Shown here piece after piece: positions 1-8,875 of a stretch of DNA of 64,000 bases. The notes beneath the pieces are model-generated. The model saw only the letters and a list, made by a program, of their open reading frames with translations, searched no databases and was not told where the DNA came from. Source of the stretch: Pseudomonadota bacterium (GTDB taxonomy: Bacteria; Pseudomonadota; Alphaproteobacteria; Caulobacterales; Caulobacteraceae); contig JAEWJI010000026.1 in the NCBI GenBank assembly GCA_023386645.1, positions 52,121 to 116,120 of the forward strand. The letters are read 5' to 3'. How positions within the stretch are numbered: position 1 is the first letter of the stretch; each line of letters opens with the position of its first letter. The translations under genes were made by a program, and so were the position numbers.

Positions 1-206
1 AGGCACGTCAGCAACTGCATCCGCGCTAGCGAGCCGTCCGCCTGGAGGAAGGTCGCTACTCCCATCAGCGCCAGACCCAAGGCCCACCAGGCGTCGATGA
101 AGGTGACGTCCCGAATGGCCGAGCCAACTGCCCAAAGAGCGACGAAAGACGCGACGCAGATGGCCATGTTGATTCCGAGGATCGTCGCGATTTCGGCCGC
201 CGGCAT
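1..206 (-). CDS. DUF1295 family membrane protein, N-terminal part (runs off left edge)
   Basis: Only the first 68 or so residues are in the window; the rest lies beyond base 1. The reading starts at ATG 206 with a GAGGAGC ribosome site just upstream. It gives a hydrophobic segment (CVASFVALWAVGSAI) followed by RDVTFIDAWWALG and a second hydrophobic stretch. The D-x-x-W-x-x-x-G pattern after the first membrane segment is typical of DUF1295, which is related to the steroid 5-alpha-reductase C-terminal fold of multi-pass inner-membrane proteins. Substrate is unknown. It lies upstream of the stress-protein gene on the same strand only if transcription reads through from 397, and nothing links them functionally. 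Confidence 0.65.
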   Translation of the reverse strand, partial: MPAAEIATILGINMAICVASFVALWAVGSAIRDVTFIDAWWALGLALMGVATFLQADGSLARMQLLTC

Positions 207-396
207 CTCGCTCCTCACAGGCTTGGCAGTAACTGGTCTCCCAACGAAAGTGACACGAGGGAGGGTCTGGATCAAGCGAACCTTCAACGGCGGCGCAGCC
301 GGGGGCGCGGACCTCCTGATTGAAATGGTGCGGCCGCTGTCGTCGCGACCCGCAGGGCCGAACACGAGCGCAGAGGTCCACCCTCGAGGGGTGGGC

Positions 397-1293
397 TCAG
401 GCTGGCGGCTGGTCTGGGGAAGCGTCCGCCTTGTCGGCCCTGACGACCAGTATGTCTCCTGGCGCGGCCTGGACTATGCGGGGGCCCTTGCCGCCAACCA
501 TCAGGTGGAACAGGCGTCCGCGTTCGTAGGCGCCGATGACGGTGAGGTCGGCGCCCTTCTCCCGCGCATAGGCGCTCAGCATGATTTCAGGCGGGCCGTG
601 TTCGATCAGAGGCAGGATCGCGTCACGTCGGTCGGCGGGGAGGTCGGCCTGCGCGAGCCATGTCCGCATGGTGTCCTGCTCGATGGCCCCGAACCGGTCG
701 GCCAGGGAGTGGTCCAAATACAGATTGCGGTAGGGCATCTCATAGGCATGCATGACGACGAGAGGCGCCGGGTCGAACAATCGACTGCTCACCTCGACGG
801 CGATGCGCGCCTCCTCGGTATAGTCCGTACCCACCAGGATGTGACCGTAGGGCCCGCTCGGGCGCCGCTTGACCACGAGCAGGGACACCGGGGATCGGCG
901 GAAGAGTTCGTCGAGGGTCCGAGACAGTCCATCCCTTGGCCCGCCGCGTCCCATGGCCACCACCAGCAGATCTGGGGTCTCGCGCTCCACGGCTTCCAGG
1001 ATGGTCTGGAGAGGCGGCCCGTCTTCAACATGGATACGCAGCTGCGGGCAGGGGCTGCGGATGTCGTCTCGCAACTGTCGTTCGACCGTTTCGGCCATGT
1101 CTGGGGGCCGGCGCCAGGAGGGTGATCGGTCCGCGCCGGCCGTGGCCTCGTCCTCGAGCGCATGAACCACGACGAGTTCCGCGTCCCAGAGATTGGCCAG
1201 GTCGGTCGCGCGGTCGAGCGCCCGGTCGCCGCGCCCACTCAGGTCCGTCGCCAGCAGGATTTTCTTCGGCAGGAAGTCTGGTGACTGGGGCAT
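397..1293 (-). CDS. Tandem universal stress protein (UspA family)
   Basis: A cytoplasmic protein of 298 residues with two Usp domains. The first opens with KKILLATDLSGRGDRAL and the second with GHILVGTDYTEEARIAV; each is a beta-strand ending in an Asp that normally contacts nucleotide. The second half has a partial Gly-rich ATP-loop region near GAYERGRLFHLMVGG. Start chosen at ATG 1293 because GAGGAG lies seven bases upstream; a TTG at 1314 would place that ribosome site inside the gene. Tandem Usp proteins usually act in stress or stationary-phase survival, and the precise role here is unknown. It is transcribed divergently from the antiporter operon, so the two may share the 183-bp intergenic control region. 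Confidence 0.85.
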   Translation of the reverse strand: MPQSPDFLPKKILLATDLSGRGDRALDRATDLANLWDAELVVVHALEDEATAGADRSPSWRRPPDMAETVERQLRDDIRSPCPQLRIHVEDGPPLQTILEAVERETPDLLVVAMGRGGPRDGLSRTLDELFRRSPVSLLVVKRRPSGPYGHILVGTDYTEEARIAVEVSSRLFDPAPLVVMHAYEMPYRNLYLDHSLADRFGAIEQDTMRTWLAQADLPADRRDAILPLIEHGPPEIMLSAYAREKGADLTVIGAYERGRLFHLMVGGKGPRIVQAAPGDILVVRADKADASPDQPPA

Positions 1294-1476
1294 CTCGATC
1301 TCCTCGACGTTCAATGGGCGCGATCGGACTGGCGCTCCTATGACGTAGGGATCGGCGAACCGTTCCGCTTGCGGCCTTTCGTCCCCTCGACGAGTTCATC
1401 GCCTTTCTTGGCGGGAGAGCGCCTTGATATGCGCGGCGCGGACGGTAGTTGAAGGACATGGCTATGATTTCCGCCC

Positions 1477-4383
1477 GTGCCCAGTCCTGAGGGCTGGCTG
1501 CTTCTCCTCCTGACGATCCCGTTCGCGGGAGGACTGTGTGCGGCCCTCTTGCCCACCCATGCCCGGAACATGGCCGCCATCCTGGCCATGTTCACGATGC
1601 TGGTGGGCCTGGTGATTTGCGTGCTGTTGTCGGTGCATCTCGACGCGAGAGCCGGCCTGACCTGGTCGACGGCCTGGGCGCCCGCGCTGGGCGTGGACTT
1701 CAGTCTGGCTCTGAACGGGTTCAACTGGATCTTCCTGATGCTGATCTTCGGCATCGGACTGCTCGTGAGCATCTACGCCCGTTACTACATGTCCGCGGAG
1801 GACCCGGTCCCGCGGTTCTATTCCCTGCTGCTGACATTCGCCGGGTCCATGATCGGCCTGGTCCTGTCGGGCAACGTAGTCCAGCTGGTCGTCTTCTGGG
1901 AGATGACCAGTCTGCTGTCCTTCCTCCTGATCGGCTACTGGCACCACGGCGCGGCGGCTCGCGAGGGCGCGCGGATGGCGCTGATCGTCACCACGGCGGG
2001 CGGGCTCTGTCTTCTGGCCGGACTGCTGCTGCTGGCCAGGATGGTCGGCAGCTACGACATCGGCGCCATACTCGGCGCGGGCGAGGCCATTCGGGGAAGT
2101 TCGCTCTATGCGCCCGCGCTCGCGCTCATCCTCATCGGGGCCTTCACCAAGAGCGCGCAGTTCCCGTTCCACTTCTGGCTGCCCCAGGCGATGGCGGCCC
2201 CCACGCCCGTATCCGCCTATCTGCATTCCGCGACGATGGTGAAGGCCGGGGTCTTCGTGCTGATGCTGTTCTGGCCCGTCCTGTCCGGTACGGACGCCTG
2301 GTTCTATGTCGTCACCACGGTGGGTCTGACGACCCTGACGCTCGGCGCCTTCATCGCCATGTTCCAGAGCGACCTGAAGGGAATACTGGCCTATTCCACG
2401 ATCAGCCATCTGGGGCTGATCACCTTCCTGCTGGGGCTCGGCTCGCCGCTGGGGTGGGTCGCGGCCCTGTTCCACGCCCTGAACCACGCGGTCTTCAAGG
2501 CCTCGCTGTTCATGGCCGCCGGAGCGGTCGACCACGAAGCCGGGACCCGCGACATGCGCCGGTTGCAGGGTCTGGCGCGCTACATGCCGATCACCACCGT
2601 GCTGGCCACGGTGGCGGCGGCGGCCATGGCGGGGGTCCCGCTGCTGAACGGCTTCATCTCCAAGGAGATGTTCTTCGAGGAAGCGCTGGCCGCGGCGCGG
2701 GGAGCCGCGGCCGCTTCCCTGCCGGCGCTCGTCGCGGTGATCGCCACCACCTTTTCGGTCGTCTACTCCCTGCGGTTCGCCGTCGGGGTCTTCTTCGGTC
2801 CGGCGCCTACGGCGCTGCCCCGCACGCCGCATGAGCCGCCGCGCTGGATGGTGATCCCCATCGGCCTGCTCGCCATCCTATGCGTCGTGGTCGGCGTCCT
2901 GCCCGCCGTCACGGTCGGCCCGGCCCTGCAGCGCGCGGCCATCTCGGCCCTGGGAGCCGACGCGCCCGCCTTCACCCTGGCCGTCTGGCACGGGTTCACC
3001 CCGGCCCTCCTGCTTAGCCTGCTCGCCCTCGCGGGCGGAGCTTTCGTCTATTTCCTGTACCGGAGACGGTTGCTGGCGCTGCGCAGGCCGCCTTTCGCCC
3101 GGATCAGCGGCAAACTGATCTTCGAGCGCCTGTTGCAGATCATCGGGGACACCATCCCGGACCTCATCAAACGGTCCTTCCCGGGCAACCGTCTCCAGCC
3201 TCAGGTGATGCTGATCGTCCTGGTGGCGTTCTGCCTGACGCTCGCGGCGGCGGGCGGCGTCCGTCTGGGGCCCGGCGCTGAGGTCCTGACCACCATCGAC
3301 CCCGCCTTCGCGGTCCTATGGCTGATCGGCTCGGCGTGCGCCATCGGCGCTGCGGCCCTGGCCAAGTTCCATCGACTTGCGGCACTGGTTCTCATGGGCG
3401 GAGCGGGCCTGGTGTCCTGCATCAGCTTCGTCTGGCTTTCAGCCCCCGATCTGGCGACCACCCAGCTGCTCGTCGAGGTCGTGACGACCATCCTGATCCT
3501 GCTGGGCCTGCGTTGGCTTCCGCCCCGCCTGCGACTGAGCGAGGACGGGCGGCGCATTCCGATCCGTCTTCGCCGGGTGCGGGACCTGGTGCTGGCGATC
3601 AGCGTCGGCATGGGCACGGCCACGCTAGCCTATGCGGTGATGACTCATCCGGTCGACGGCTCGATCTCGGAGTTCTTCCTCGCGGCCGCCTATGAGCAGG
3701 GAGGGGGGCGCAACGTCGTCAACGTGATCCTGGTGGATTTCAGGGGCTTCGACACCTTCGGCGAGATCACCGTGCTTGGCATCGTGGCCCTCGCCGTCTT
3801 CGCCCTGCTACGGCGGTTCCGACCGGCCCGCGACAGCGTCAAGTCTCCGCCCCAGAAGCAGGCTCAGGAGATGCTGGACCACCGGCATGAAGACCGTGAG
3901 CGGGGCCAGACGCTGACGGAATATCTGCGCGTGCCCGGCCTGATCATCCAGTTGATGGTGCCGGTCATCCTGCTGTTCGCCATCCACCTGTTCGTCCGGG
4001 GTCACGATCTGCCCGGCGGAGGGTTCGCGGCGGGCCTGACGGCCTCGGTCGCCCTGATCCTTCTGTACATGGCCGGGGGGGTTCGATGGGTCGAGGCGCG
4101 GGTGCGGGTGGCGCCCGTTCGATGGATCACCACCGGCCTGGTGCTTGCGCTGACCACCGGGCTGGGGGCCTGGGTGTTCGGCTTTCCCTTCCTGACGTCC
4201 TGGTTCACCTACGTCGATCTGGGGGTGCTCGGCCGCATCCCGCTGGCGACGGCGGTGCTGTTCGACCTGGGGGTGTTCATCCTGGTGGTCGGCTCGACCA
4301 CCCTGATCCTCACGGCCATCGCCCACCAGTCGCTGCGCCGCCCCCGCAACGACGGCGGCGCGCGCCCTGACGAGGCGCCCTGA
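1477..4383 (+). CDS. mnhA: Mrp/Mnh Na+/H+ antiporter, fused subunits A and B
   Basis: A large inner-membrane subunit (968 aa) of a multisubunit cation/proton antiporter. The first ~500 residues are the proton-pumping module related to NuoL. They include the conserved membrane Glu142 in FWEMTSL, Lys225 in FTKSAQFPFHFWLP, and His250/Lys256 in the LHSATMVK helix. A DUF4040-like part follows. From about residue 830 the chain becomes an MnhB domain with HDLPGGGFAAG, so A and B are one polypeptide, as in PhaAB-type systems of many alphaproteobacteria. GTG 1477 is the start; no strong ribosome site is visible. It is first gene of a six-gene operon whose genes overlap by 1-4 bases. Expected role is Na+ or K+ extrusion and pH homeostasis. 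Confidence 0.93.
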   Translation: MPSPEGWLLLLLTIPFAGGLCAALLPTHARNMAAILAMFTMLVGLVICVLLSVHLDARAGLTWSTAWAPALGVDFSLALNGFNWIFLMLIFGIGLLVSIYARYYMSAEDPVPRFYSLLLTFAGSMIGLVLSGNVVQLVVFWEMTSLLSFLLIGYWHHGAAAREGARMALIVTTAGGLCLLAGLLLLARMVGSYDIGAILGAGEAIRGSSLYAPALALILIGAFTKSAQFPFHFWLPQAMAAPTPVSAYLHSATMVKAGVFVLMLFWPVLSGTDAWFYVVTTVGLTTLTLGAFIAMFQSDLKGILAYSTISHLGLITFLLGLGSPLGWVAALFHALNHAVFKASLFMAAGAVDHEAGTRDMRRLQGLARYMPITTVLATVAAAAMAGVPLLNGFISKEMFFEEALAAARGAAAASLPALVAVIATTFSVVYSLRFAVGVFFGPAPTALPRTPHEPPRWMVIPIGLLAILCVVVGVLPAVTVGPALQRAAISALGADAPAFTLAVWHGFTPALLLSLLALAGGAFVYFLYRRRLLALRRPPFARISGKLIFERLLQIIGDTIPDLIKRSFPGNRLQPQVMLIVLVAFCLTLAAAGGVRLGPGAEVLTTIDPAFAVLWLIGSACAIGAAALAKFHRLAALVLMGGAGLVSCISFVWLSAPDLATTQLLVEVVTTILILLGLRWLPPRLRLSEDGRRIPIRLRRVRDLVLAISVGMGTATLAYAVMTHPVDGSISEFFLAAAYEQGGGRNVVNVILVDFRGFDTFGEITVLGIVALAVFALLRRFRPARDSVKSPPQKQAQEMLDHRHEDRERGQTLTEYLRVPGLIIQLMVPVILLFAIHLFVRGHDLPGGGFAAGLTASVALILLYMAGGVRWVEARVRVAPVRWITTGLVLALTTGLGAWVFGFPFLTSWFTYVDLGVLGRIPLATAVLFDLGVFILVVGSTTLILTAIAHQSLRRPRNDGGARPDEAP

Positions 4384-4727
4384 TGGAGATCGTGCTCGCC
4401 CTGGCCATCGGAGTGCTGACGGCGTCGGGCGTCTGGCTGGTCCTGCGCCCGCGCAGCTTCCAGGTGCTCATCGGACTGACCCTGCTGTCGTATGCGGTGA
4501 ATCTGTTCATCTTCGCCACGGGTGGCCTCCGCATTGGCGCTGAGCCGGTGCTCAAGGGGCGCATCGGATCGCTGGTCGATTACGCCGATCCCCTGCCGCA
4601 GGCCCTGGTTCTGACCGCCATCGTCATCAGCTTCGCCACCACCGCCCTGTTGCTGGTCGTGGTGCTGGCGGCGCGCGGGTTCAGCGGGGGGGACCACGTC
4701 GACGGACCCGAGGACGAGAACCCGTGA
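4383..4727 (+). CDS. mnhC: Mrp/Mnh Na+/H+ antiporter subunit C
   Basis: A protein of 114 residues with three predicted membrane helices, homologous to NuoK. It begins with a hydrophobic helix (VLALAIGVLTASGVWLVL). It continues with GLTLLSYAVNLFIF, which matches the MnhC/NuoK signature G-x-x-L-x-x-x-A-x-N-L. It also has the DPLPQALVLTAIVISFATTA segment that is nearly invariant in MnhC. The ATG shares its A with the TGA stop of mnhA (TGATG), which indicates translational coupling. It is a core membrane subunit of the antiporter. Confidence 0.93.
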   Translation: MEIVLALAIGVLTASGVWLVLRPRSFQVLIGLTLLSYAVNLFIFATGGLRIGAEPVLKGRIGSLVDYADPLPQALVLTAIVISFATTALLLVVVLAARGFSGGDHVDGPEDENP

Positions 4728-6316
4728 TCCCGCATCTCGTCATCATTCCGATCCTGTTGCCGCTGGCGACGGCCGCCCTGCTGCTGTCGCCTCTGGCCAA
4801 GGACCGTCGCGTCCAGGCCGCCGTGTGGGTCGGATCCTCGCTTGCTCTCCTGGGCGCCGCCATCGCCATCGCCGCCGGAGCGAACGCGGGCGAGCTCGGG
4901 GCGACCTACCGGCTGGGGAACTGGCCCGCGCCGGTCGCCATCGTTCTGGTCGCGGACCGGCTTGCCGCCCTGATGGTCCTGCTGGCCTCCATCCTCGGGC
5001 TGATAAACGCGGTCTTCTCGCTCGGCCGGTGGCTGCGGCTGGGGCCCTACTATCCGGTCTTCGCGCAGTTGCTGCTGATGGGTCTGAACGGAGCCTTCCT
5101 GACCGGCGACCTGTTCAACCTGTTCGTCTTCTTCGAGATCTTGCTGGCTGCGTCCTACGCCCTGCTGCTGCATGGGTCCGGGACGCGCAGGGTGACGGCG
5201 GGGCTGCACTATATCGTCATCAACCTCGCGGCGTCCCTGCTCTTCCTGATCGGCGTCAGCGTCATCTTCGGGGTCACGGGCACTCTGAACATGGCGGTCC
5301 TGACAGACCGGGTTCCCTTCCTGGAGCCGGACACCCGCGCGCTCTTCCATGCCGGCGCCGCCATTCTCGGGGTCGCCTTCCTGATCAAGGCAGCGGCCTG
5401 GCCGCTCGGCTTCTGGCTGCCCCGAGCCTATGACGCGGCCAGCGCTCCGGCTGCGGCCGCCTTCGTGATCATGACCAAGGTCGGGGTCTACGCCCTGGTC
5501 CGGCTGGGCCTGCTGTGCCTCGGACCGGACGCAGGGCCCTCGGCCGGTTTCGGACAGGGCTGGATCTTCGTCGCGGGCATGCTGACGCTTGGAGTCGGCC
5601 TGGTCGGAATGCTGGCGGCCCGCGACCTGGCCCGGCTGGCGGGTTACAGCGTCCTGGTTTCGGCCGGGACGCTTCTCGCGGCGATGGTGTTCCGCGACCC
5701 GGCGGTGATCACCGGGGCCCTGCTCTACATGGTCGTCTCGACCCTCGGAGCCGCCGCCTTCTACCTTCTTGGCGGGCTGGTCAGTCCGGATGGGGGGGAG
5801 ACCGGCGACGACTTCCGCGACCCGCCCCTGCTGGAAGCATACGACCCGCAGGGCGATAGCCTTTACACGGAGGAGAACGAGCGGGCGGTCGTCCTCTCTG
5901 CTCCAATCGGCCTGCTTAGCGCGGGCTTCCTGATCTGCACTTTGCTGATCGCCGGGATGCCTCCGTTGCCCGGCTTCCTGGCCAAGGTCGGCATGATGGC
6001 GTCCCTTCTGGGCGACCCGGCCGGACCGTTCCCCGGCTCCGGCCCGATCCTGGCGGCGGTGCTGGTGCTCTCGAGCCTTCTGGCCCTGGTCGCCCTGGCG
6101 CGGGCGGGGATCCAGCTATGGTGGGCCGAGCCGGAGCGGATCGCGCCGACGATCCGCCTGCACGAGGGGATCACCGTGGGGGCCCTGGTGGCCGCTCTGT
6201 TGGTCCTCACGGTCGCCGTCGCCGGCCCCCTCGACTACCTGCGCGCGACCGCGGACCAGCTCCTGGATTCGCGCCAGTATGTCGCCGCCGTGCTCGGACC
6301 GGAGGCGGGACGATGA
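4724..6316 (+). CDS. mnhD: Mrp/Mnh Na+/H+ antiporter subunit D
   Basis: A protein of 530 residues and the second antiporter-like subunit, homologous to NuoM/NuoN. It has about 14 membrane helices. GDLFNLFVFFEILLAASYAL carries the conserved membrane glutamate. AFLIKAAAWPLGFWLPRAY carries the conserved lysine, and a second lysine lies in FVIMTKVGVYALVR. The GTG start at 4724 overlaps the mnhC stop by four bases. A hydrophilic stretch of about 35 residues (SPDGGETGDD to YTEENE) separates two late helices and is acidic, as in other MnhD proteins. It works with MnhA in the proton/cation exchange pathway. Confidence 0.93.
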   Translation: MIPHLVIIPILLPLATAALLLSPLAKDRRVQAAVWVGSSLALLGAAIAIAAGANAGELGATYRLGNWPAPVAIVLVADRLAALMVLLASILGLINAVFSLGRWLRLGPYYPVFAQLLLMGLNGAFLTGDLFNLFVFFEILLAASYALLLHGSGTRRVTAGLHYIVINLAASLLFLIGVSVIFGVTGTLNMAVLTDRVPFLEPDTRALFHAGAAILGVAFLIKAAAWPLGFWLPRAYDAASAPAAAAFVIMTKVGVYALVRLGLLCLGPDAGPSAGFGQGWIFVAGMLTLGVGLVGMLAARDLARLAGYSVLVSAGTLLAAMVFRDPAVITGALLYMVVSTLGAAAFYLLGGLVSPDGGETGDDFRDPPLLEAYDPQGDSLYTEENERAVVLSAPIGLLSAGFLICTLLIAGMPPLPGFLAKVGMMASLLGDPAGPFPGSGPILAAVLVLSSLLALVALARAGIQLWWAEPERIAPTIRLHEGITVGALVAALLVLTVAVAGPLDYLRATADQLLDSRQYVAAVLGPEAGR

Positions 6317-6801
6317 GGCGCTGGCTGCCCTATCCGGCCCTGAGCCTGTTCCTGCTGGTCGTCTGGCTGGTGCTGAACCAGAGCTTGGCTCTCGGCCACA
6401 TCGTGATCGGCGCGGCCCTTGCGGTCGTGCTTGGGATAGGGTTCCGGAGGCTCAGGCCGCCGCCCTTGCGCATTCGTCGCCACCGACTGCTGTTGCGGCT
6501 GGTCATCAGGGTGATCGGCGACGTGGTGCGGTCGAACCTGGCCCTGATGCGCGTCATCGTGGGGGGGCGGTCCAGCAGCCTGACGTCCGGCTTCGTCGCC
6601 ATTCCGCTGCAGCTGAGCAACCCCTACGGCCTGGCGGTCCTGGCCTGCATCATCACCGCGACCCCCGGCACCATCTGGATGAGCTACGAGACCCAGAACC
6701 GCGTGCTCCTGATCCACGTCTTCGATCTCGTGGACGAGGACGAGTGGATACGGATCGTGGGCGAACGCTACGCCAGTCCGCTGCAGGAGATCTTCGTATG
6801 A
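6313..6801 (+). CDS. mnhE: Mrp/Mnh Na+/H+ antiporter subunit E
   Basis: A protein of 162 residues with two or three N-terminal membrane helices (SLFLLVVWLVLNQSLALGH), then a soluble C-terminal part. The segment AVLACIITATPGTIWM is close to the MnhE family hallmark T-x-T-P-G-T. The end, ending in SPLQEIFV, resembles the conserved cytoplasmic tail of MnhE. ATG 6313 overlaps the mnhD stop (ATGA) and the stop overlaps mnhF in the same way, so translation is probably coupled along the operon. MnhE is needed for assembly of the complex rather than forming the ion path. Confidence 0.92.
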   Translation: MRRWLPYPALSLFLLVVWLVLNQSLALGHIVIGAALAVVLGIGFRRLRPPPLRIRRHRLLLRLVIRVIGDVVRSNLALMRVIVGGRSSSLTSGFVAIPLQLSNPYGLAVLACIITATPGTIWMSYETQNRVLLIHVFDLVDEDEWIRIVGERYASPLQEIFV

Positions 6802-7079
6802 GCGCGGCCATTCTGACCGGCGCGATCTTCATCGCCCAGATCATGCTGGCGATCGCCATGTCGCTCTATCTGTTTCGCATGCTTCGGGGGCCTCGGGCGC
6901 AGGACCGGGTGATCGCGCTGGACGCCTTCTACATCGCCGGAATGCTACTGCTGATCACTCTCGGGATGCGGACGGGAAGCACCTTGTATTTCGAGGCCAC
7001 GGCCATCATCGCCCTGCTGGGCTTCGCCAGCAGCGTGGCGCTCGGCAAATTCCTGATGCGCGGCGAGGTGATCGAATGA
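6798..7079 (+). CDS. mnhF: Mrp/Mnh Na+/H+ antiporter subunit F
   Basis: A small protein of 93 residues with three membrane helices. The segment FRMLRGPRAQDRVIALDAFY matches the MnhF signature (R-G-P-x-x-x-D-R-V-x-A-x-D), which contains the conserved aspartate thought to take part in ion translocation. ATGA overlaps with mnhE upstream and mnhG downstream place it firmly in the operon. Confidence 0.93.
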   Translation: MSAAILTGAIFIAQIMLAIAMSLYLFRMLRGPRAQDRVIALDAFYIAGMLLLITLGMRTGSTLYFEATAIIALLGFASSVALGKFLMRGEVIE

Positions 7080-7438
7080 GCGTTCCGGATCTTCCTCTGC
7101 CGATCGCTCTCGTCATCGCCGCGCTTCTGCTCGGGGGCTCGGCCTTCGCCCTGGTCGGAGCCATCGGCGCCTTCCGACTGCGAACCTTCTATCAACGGGT
7201 CCACGCCCCGACCCTGGGTTCCAGCTTCGGGATGTTCCTGACGCTGACGAGCTCCATCCTCTACTTCTCCAGCACTCGTGGAGGGCTGGTGGTCCATGAG
7301 ATTCTCATCGCCATCTTCCTCACCCTCACCACCCCGATCAGCCTGATGCTGATCGTTCGCGCGGCGCTAGCCCGCGATCGCCTGGAAGGCAGCGAGGATG
7401 TCCCCTCGCTGGCGGACGAAGAGCCTCGGGGCAGGTAG
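7076..7438 (+). CDS. mnhG: Mrp/Mnh Na+/H+ antiporter subunit G
   Basis: A protein of 120 residues with three membrane helices and the MnhG signature: a first helix, GAIGAFRLRTFYQRVHAPTL, then a segment rich in Thr/Ser and small residues. It ends the antiporter operon. The stop is 67 bases from the stop of the convergent hisIE gene, and a GC-rich inverted repeat lies between them. Confidence 0.92.
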   Translation: MSVPDLPLPIALVIAALLLGGSAFALVGAIGAFRLRTFYQRVHAPTLGSSFGMFLTLTSSILYFSSTRGGLVVHEILIAIFLTLTTPISLMLIVRAALARDRLEGSEDVPSLADEEPRGR

Positions 7439-7466
7439 TCCCCAGCCCGGCTGGTTCTCCGTAGGA

Positions 7467-7503
7467 GCTGGCCGATCCGTGTGAGCGGTTTCCGCCGGCC
7501 AGC
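7467..7503. terminator. Possible bidirectional terminator between mnhG and hisIE
   Basis: GCTGGCCG at 7467-7474 pairs perfectly with CGGCCAGC at 7496-7503, with a 21-base loop, between two convergent genes. There is only a short T-run (GTTTAG) on the right side. Position fits a shared terminator, but the long loop and weak T tract make this tentative. Confidence 0.35.
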
Positions 7504-7505
7504 GT

Positions 7506-8111
7506 TTAGCGTGACCTCTCCCGCAGGACGTCGAGTACGTCGTCGAGTCTCAAGCCTCGGGCGTAAAGGAGCACGAGCAGGTGGTAGAGCAGGTCCGCCG
7601 CTTCCGAGGTCAGTTCCGCGTCCGCGCCGGCGACGCCGGCCAGAGCCGTTTCGACCCCTTCCTCTCCGACTTTCTGAGCGACCAGCTTCGGTCCTTCCGC
7701 AAGCAGGCGCGCCGTCCAGCTCGAGGCTGGGTCGGCGCCAGCTCTGGCCGCTATCGTCTGCTCCAGACGGGCGAGCCGGCCCAGGCCCGGTGCGTCCTCC
7801 GATCCGAAGCAGCTGATCCGCTCCAGGTGGCAGGCATTGCCGACGGGGCGAACGCTCAGCAGCAGCGCATCCGCATCGCAGTCGGGGGTGATCGACACCA
7901 CCTTCAGCCGGTCTCCCGATGTCTCCCCCTTGCGCCAACGCGCCTGGCGAGAGCGGGAAAAGAAGGTCGCCTCGCCGGACGCGATGGTCTCCTCCAAGGC
8001 CGGCCGGTCCATGTAGGCGAGGGTCAGCACCTGCAGGGTGGCGGCGTCCTGCACGACCACGGGCAGAAGGCCGTCCCCCTTGGCGAAATCGAGGGTCGAT
8101 GGATCGATCAT
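7506..8111 (-). CDS. hisIE: Bifunctional phosphoribosyl-AMP cyclohydrolase / phosphoribosyl-ATP pyrophosphatase
   Basis: A protein of 201 residues catalysing steps 2 and 3 of histidine synthesis. The HisI domain (1-~105) has QVLTLAYMDRPAL and the metal-binding PDCDADALLLSV; the other conserved Cys sits in GNACHLERISCF. The HisE domain (~110-201) has KVGEEGVETALA and the E-x-x-D metal motif in SEAADLLYHLLVLL. The I-E fusion order is the common one. ATG 8111 overlaps the hisF stop by four bases. This is the last gene of the minus-strand operon, as in enterobacterial-type his operons. Confidence 0.95.
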   Translation of the reverse strand: MIDPSTLDFAKGDGLLPVVVQDAATLQVLTLAYMDRPALEETIASGEATFFSRSRQARWRKGETSGDRLKVVSITPDCDADALLLSVRPVGNACHLERISCFGSEDAPGLGRLARLEQTIAARAGADPASSWTARLLAEGPKLVAQKVGEEGVETALAGVAGADAELTSEAADLLYHLLVLLYARGLRLDDVLDVLRERSR

Positions 8112-8875
8112 GGTCTGACCTCGATGCCCTGCTGGGCCAGGTGAAGTTTCAGGCCTGGAATGTTCACGTCGCCGCTGTGGAATACGCTGGCCGCGAGGGC
8201 TCCGGAGACATCCGCCTTCTGGAATACCTCGACGAAGTCGCGCCCAGACCCCGCCCCGCCGGAGGCTACCAAGGGGACCGTCAGTCGTCGACGCGCCGCG
8301 GCTAGCTGGGCGATGTCATAGCCCTGGCGAACCCCGTCCTCGTCCATGCAGTTCAGGACGATCTCGCCGGCGCCGAGGGCCTGGGCCTCGACGATCCAAT
8401 CGAGGGTCCGGCGGCCCGCGCCGCGGCTGGTCTCGATGTCGCCGGTGTATTGATGGACCCACCAATCTCCGTCGGCTCGCCTGGAGTCGACCCCGACGAC
8501 GACACTCTGCGAGCCGAGCCGATCCGCCATTTCCGCGATCAGTTCGGGCCGTTCCAGGGCGGGGGAGTTGATCGACACCTTGTCGGCGCCGTGGTCCAGG
8601 CAGCGGGCCGCCTGATCGACGCTCCGTATGCCGCCTGCGACGCAGAACGGGATGTCCAGAAGACGAGCGATGTCCCGAACCCAGCCGTAGTCGAGGGTTC
8701 GCCCTTCGGGGCTGGCGGTGATGTCGTAGAACACTAGTTCGTCGGCCCCCTGGTCCCTGTACCTGGCAGCCAGGTCTGCGGCGTCGCCCATGTCGCGGTG
8801 ACCCTCGAAGCGCACGCCCTTGACCACCCGGCCGTTCTTCACGTCGAGGCAGGGTATGACGCGGCGGGCGGTCAT
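8108..8875 (-). CDS. hisF: Imidazole glycerol phosphate synthase, cyclase subunit
   Basis: A (beta/alpha)8 barrel of 255 residues that uses ammonia from HisH to form imidazole glycerol phosphate and AICAR from PRFAR. The N-terminus MTARRVIPCLDVKNGRVVKG carries the catalytic Asp11 in CLDV. The second catalytic Asp is in the EIVLNCMDEDG region, and phosphate-binding Gly motifs lie near VASGGAGSGRDF. Start at ATG 8875 because this is where HisF homology begins, and it overlaps the hisA stop (ATGA). It partners with HisH, encoded two genes upstream. Confidence 0.96.
   Translation of the reverse strand: MTARRVIPCLDVKNGRVVKGVRFEGHRDMGDAADLAARYRDQGADELVFYDITASPEGRTLDYGWVRDIARLLDIPFCVAGGIRSVDQAARCLDHGADKVSINSPALERPELIAEMADRLGSQSVVVGVDSRRADGDWWVHQYTGDIETSRGAGRRTLDWIVEAQALGAGEIVLNCMDEDGVRQGYDIAQLAAARRRLTVPLVASGGAGSGRDFVEVFQKADVSGALAASVFHSGDVNIPGLKLHLAQQGIEVRP

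Noticed and set aside
1462..2832. A long minus-strand open frame opposite the antiporter A subunit
   Set aside because: Its product is a Gln/Arg/Gly-rich low-complexity chain, and the plus strand encodes a clear MnhA. High GC content keeps the antisense frame open.
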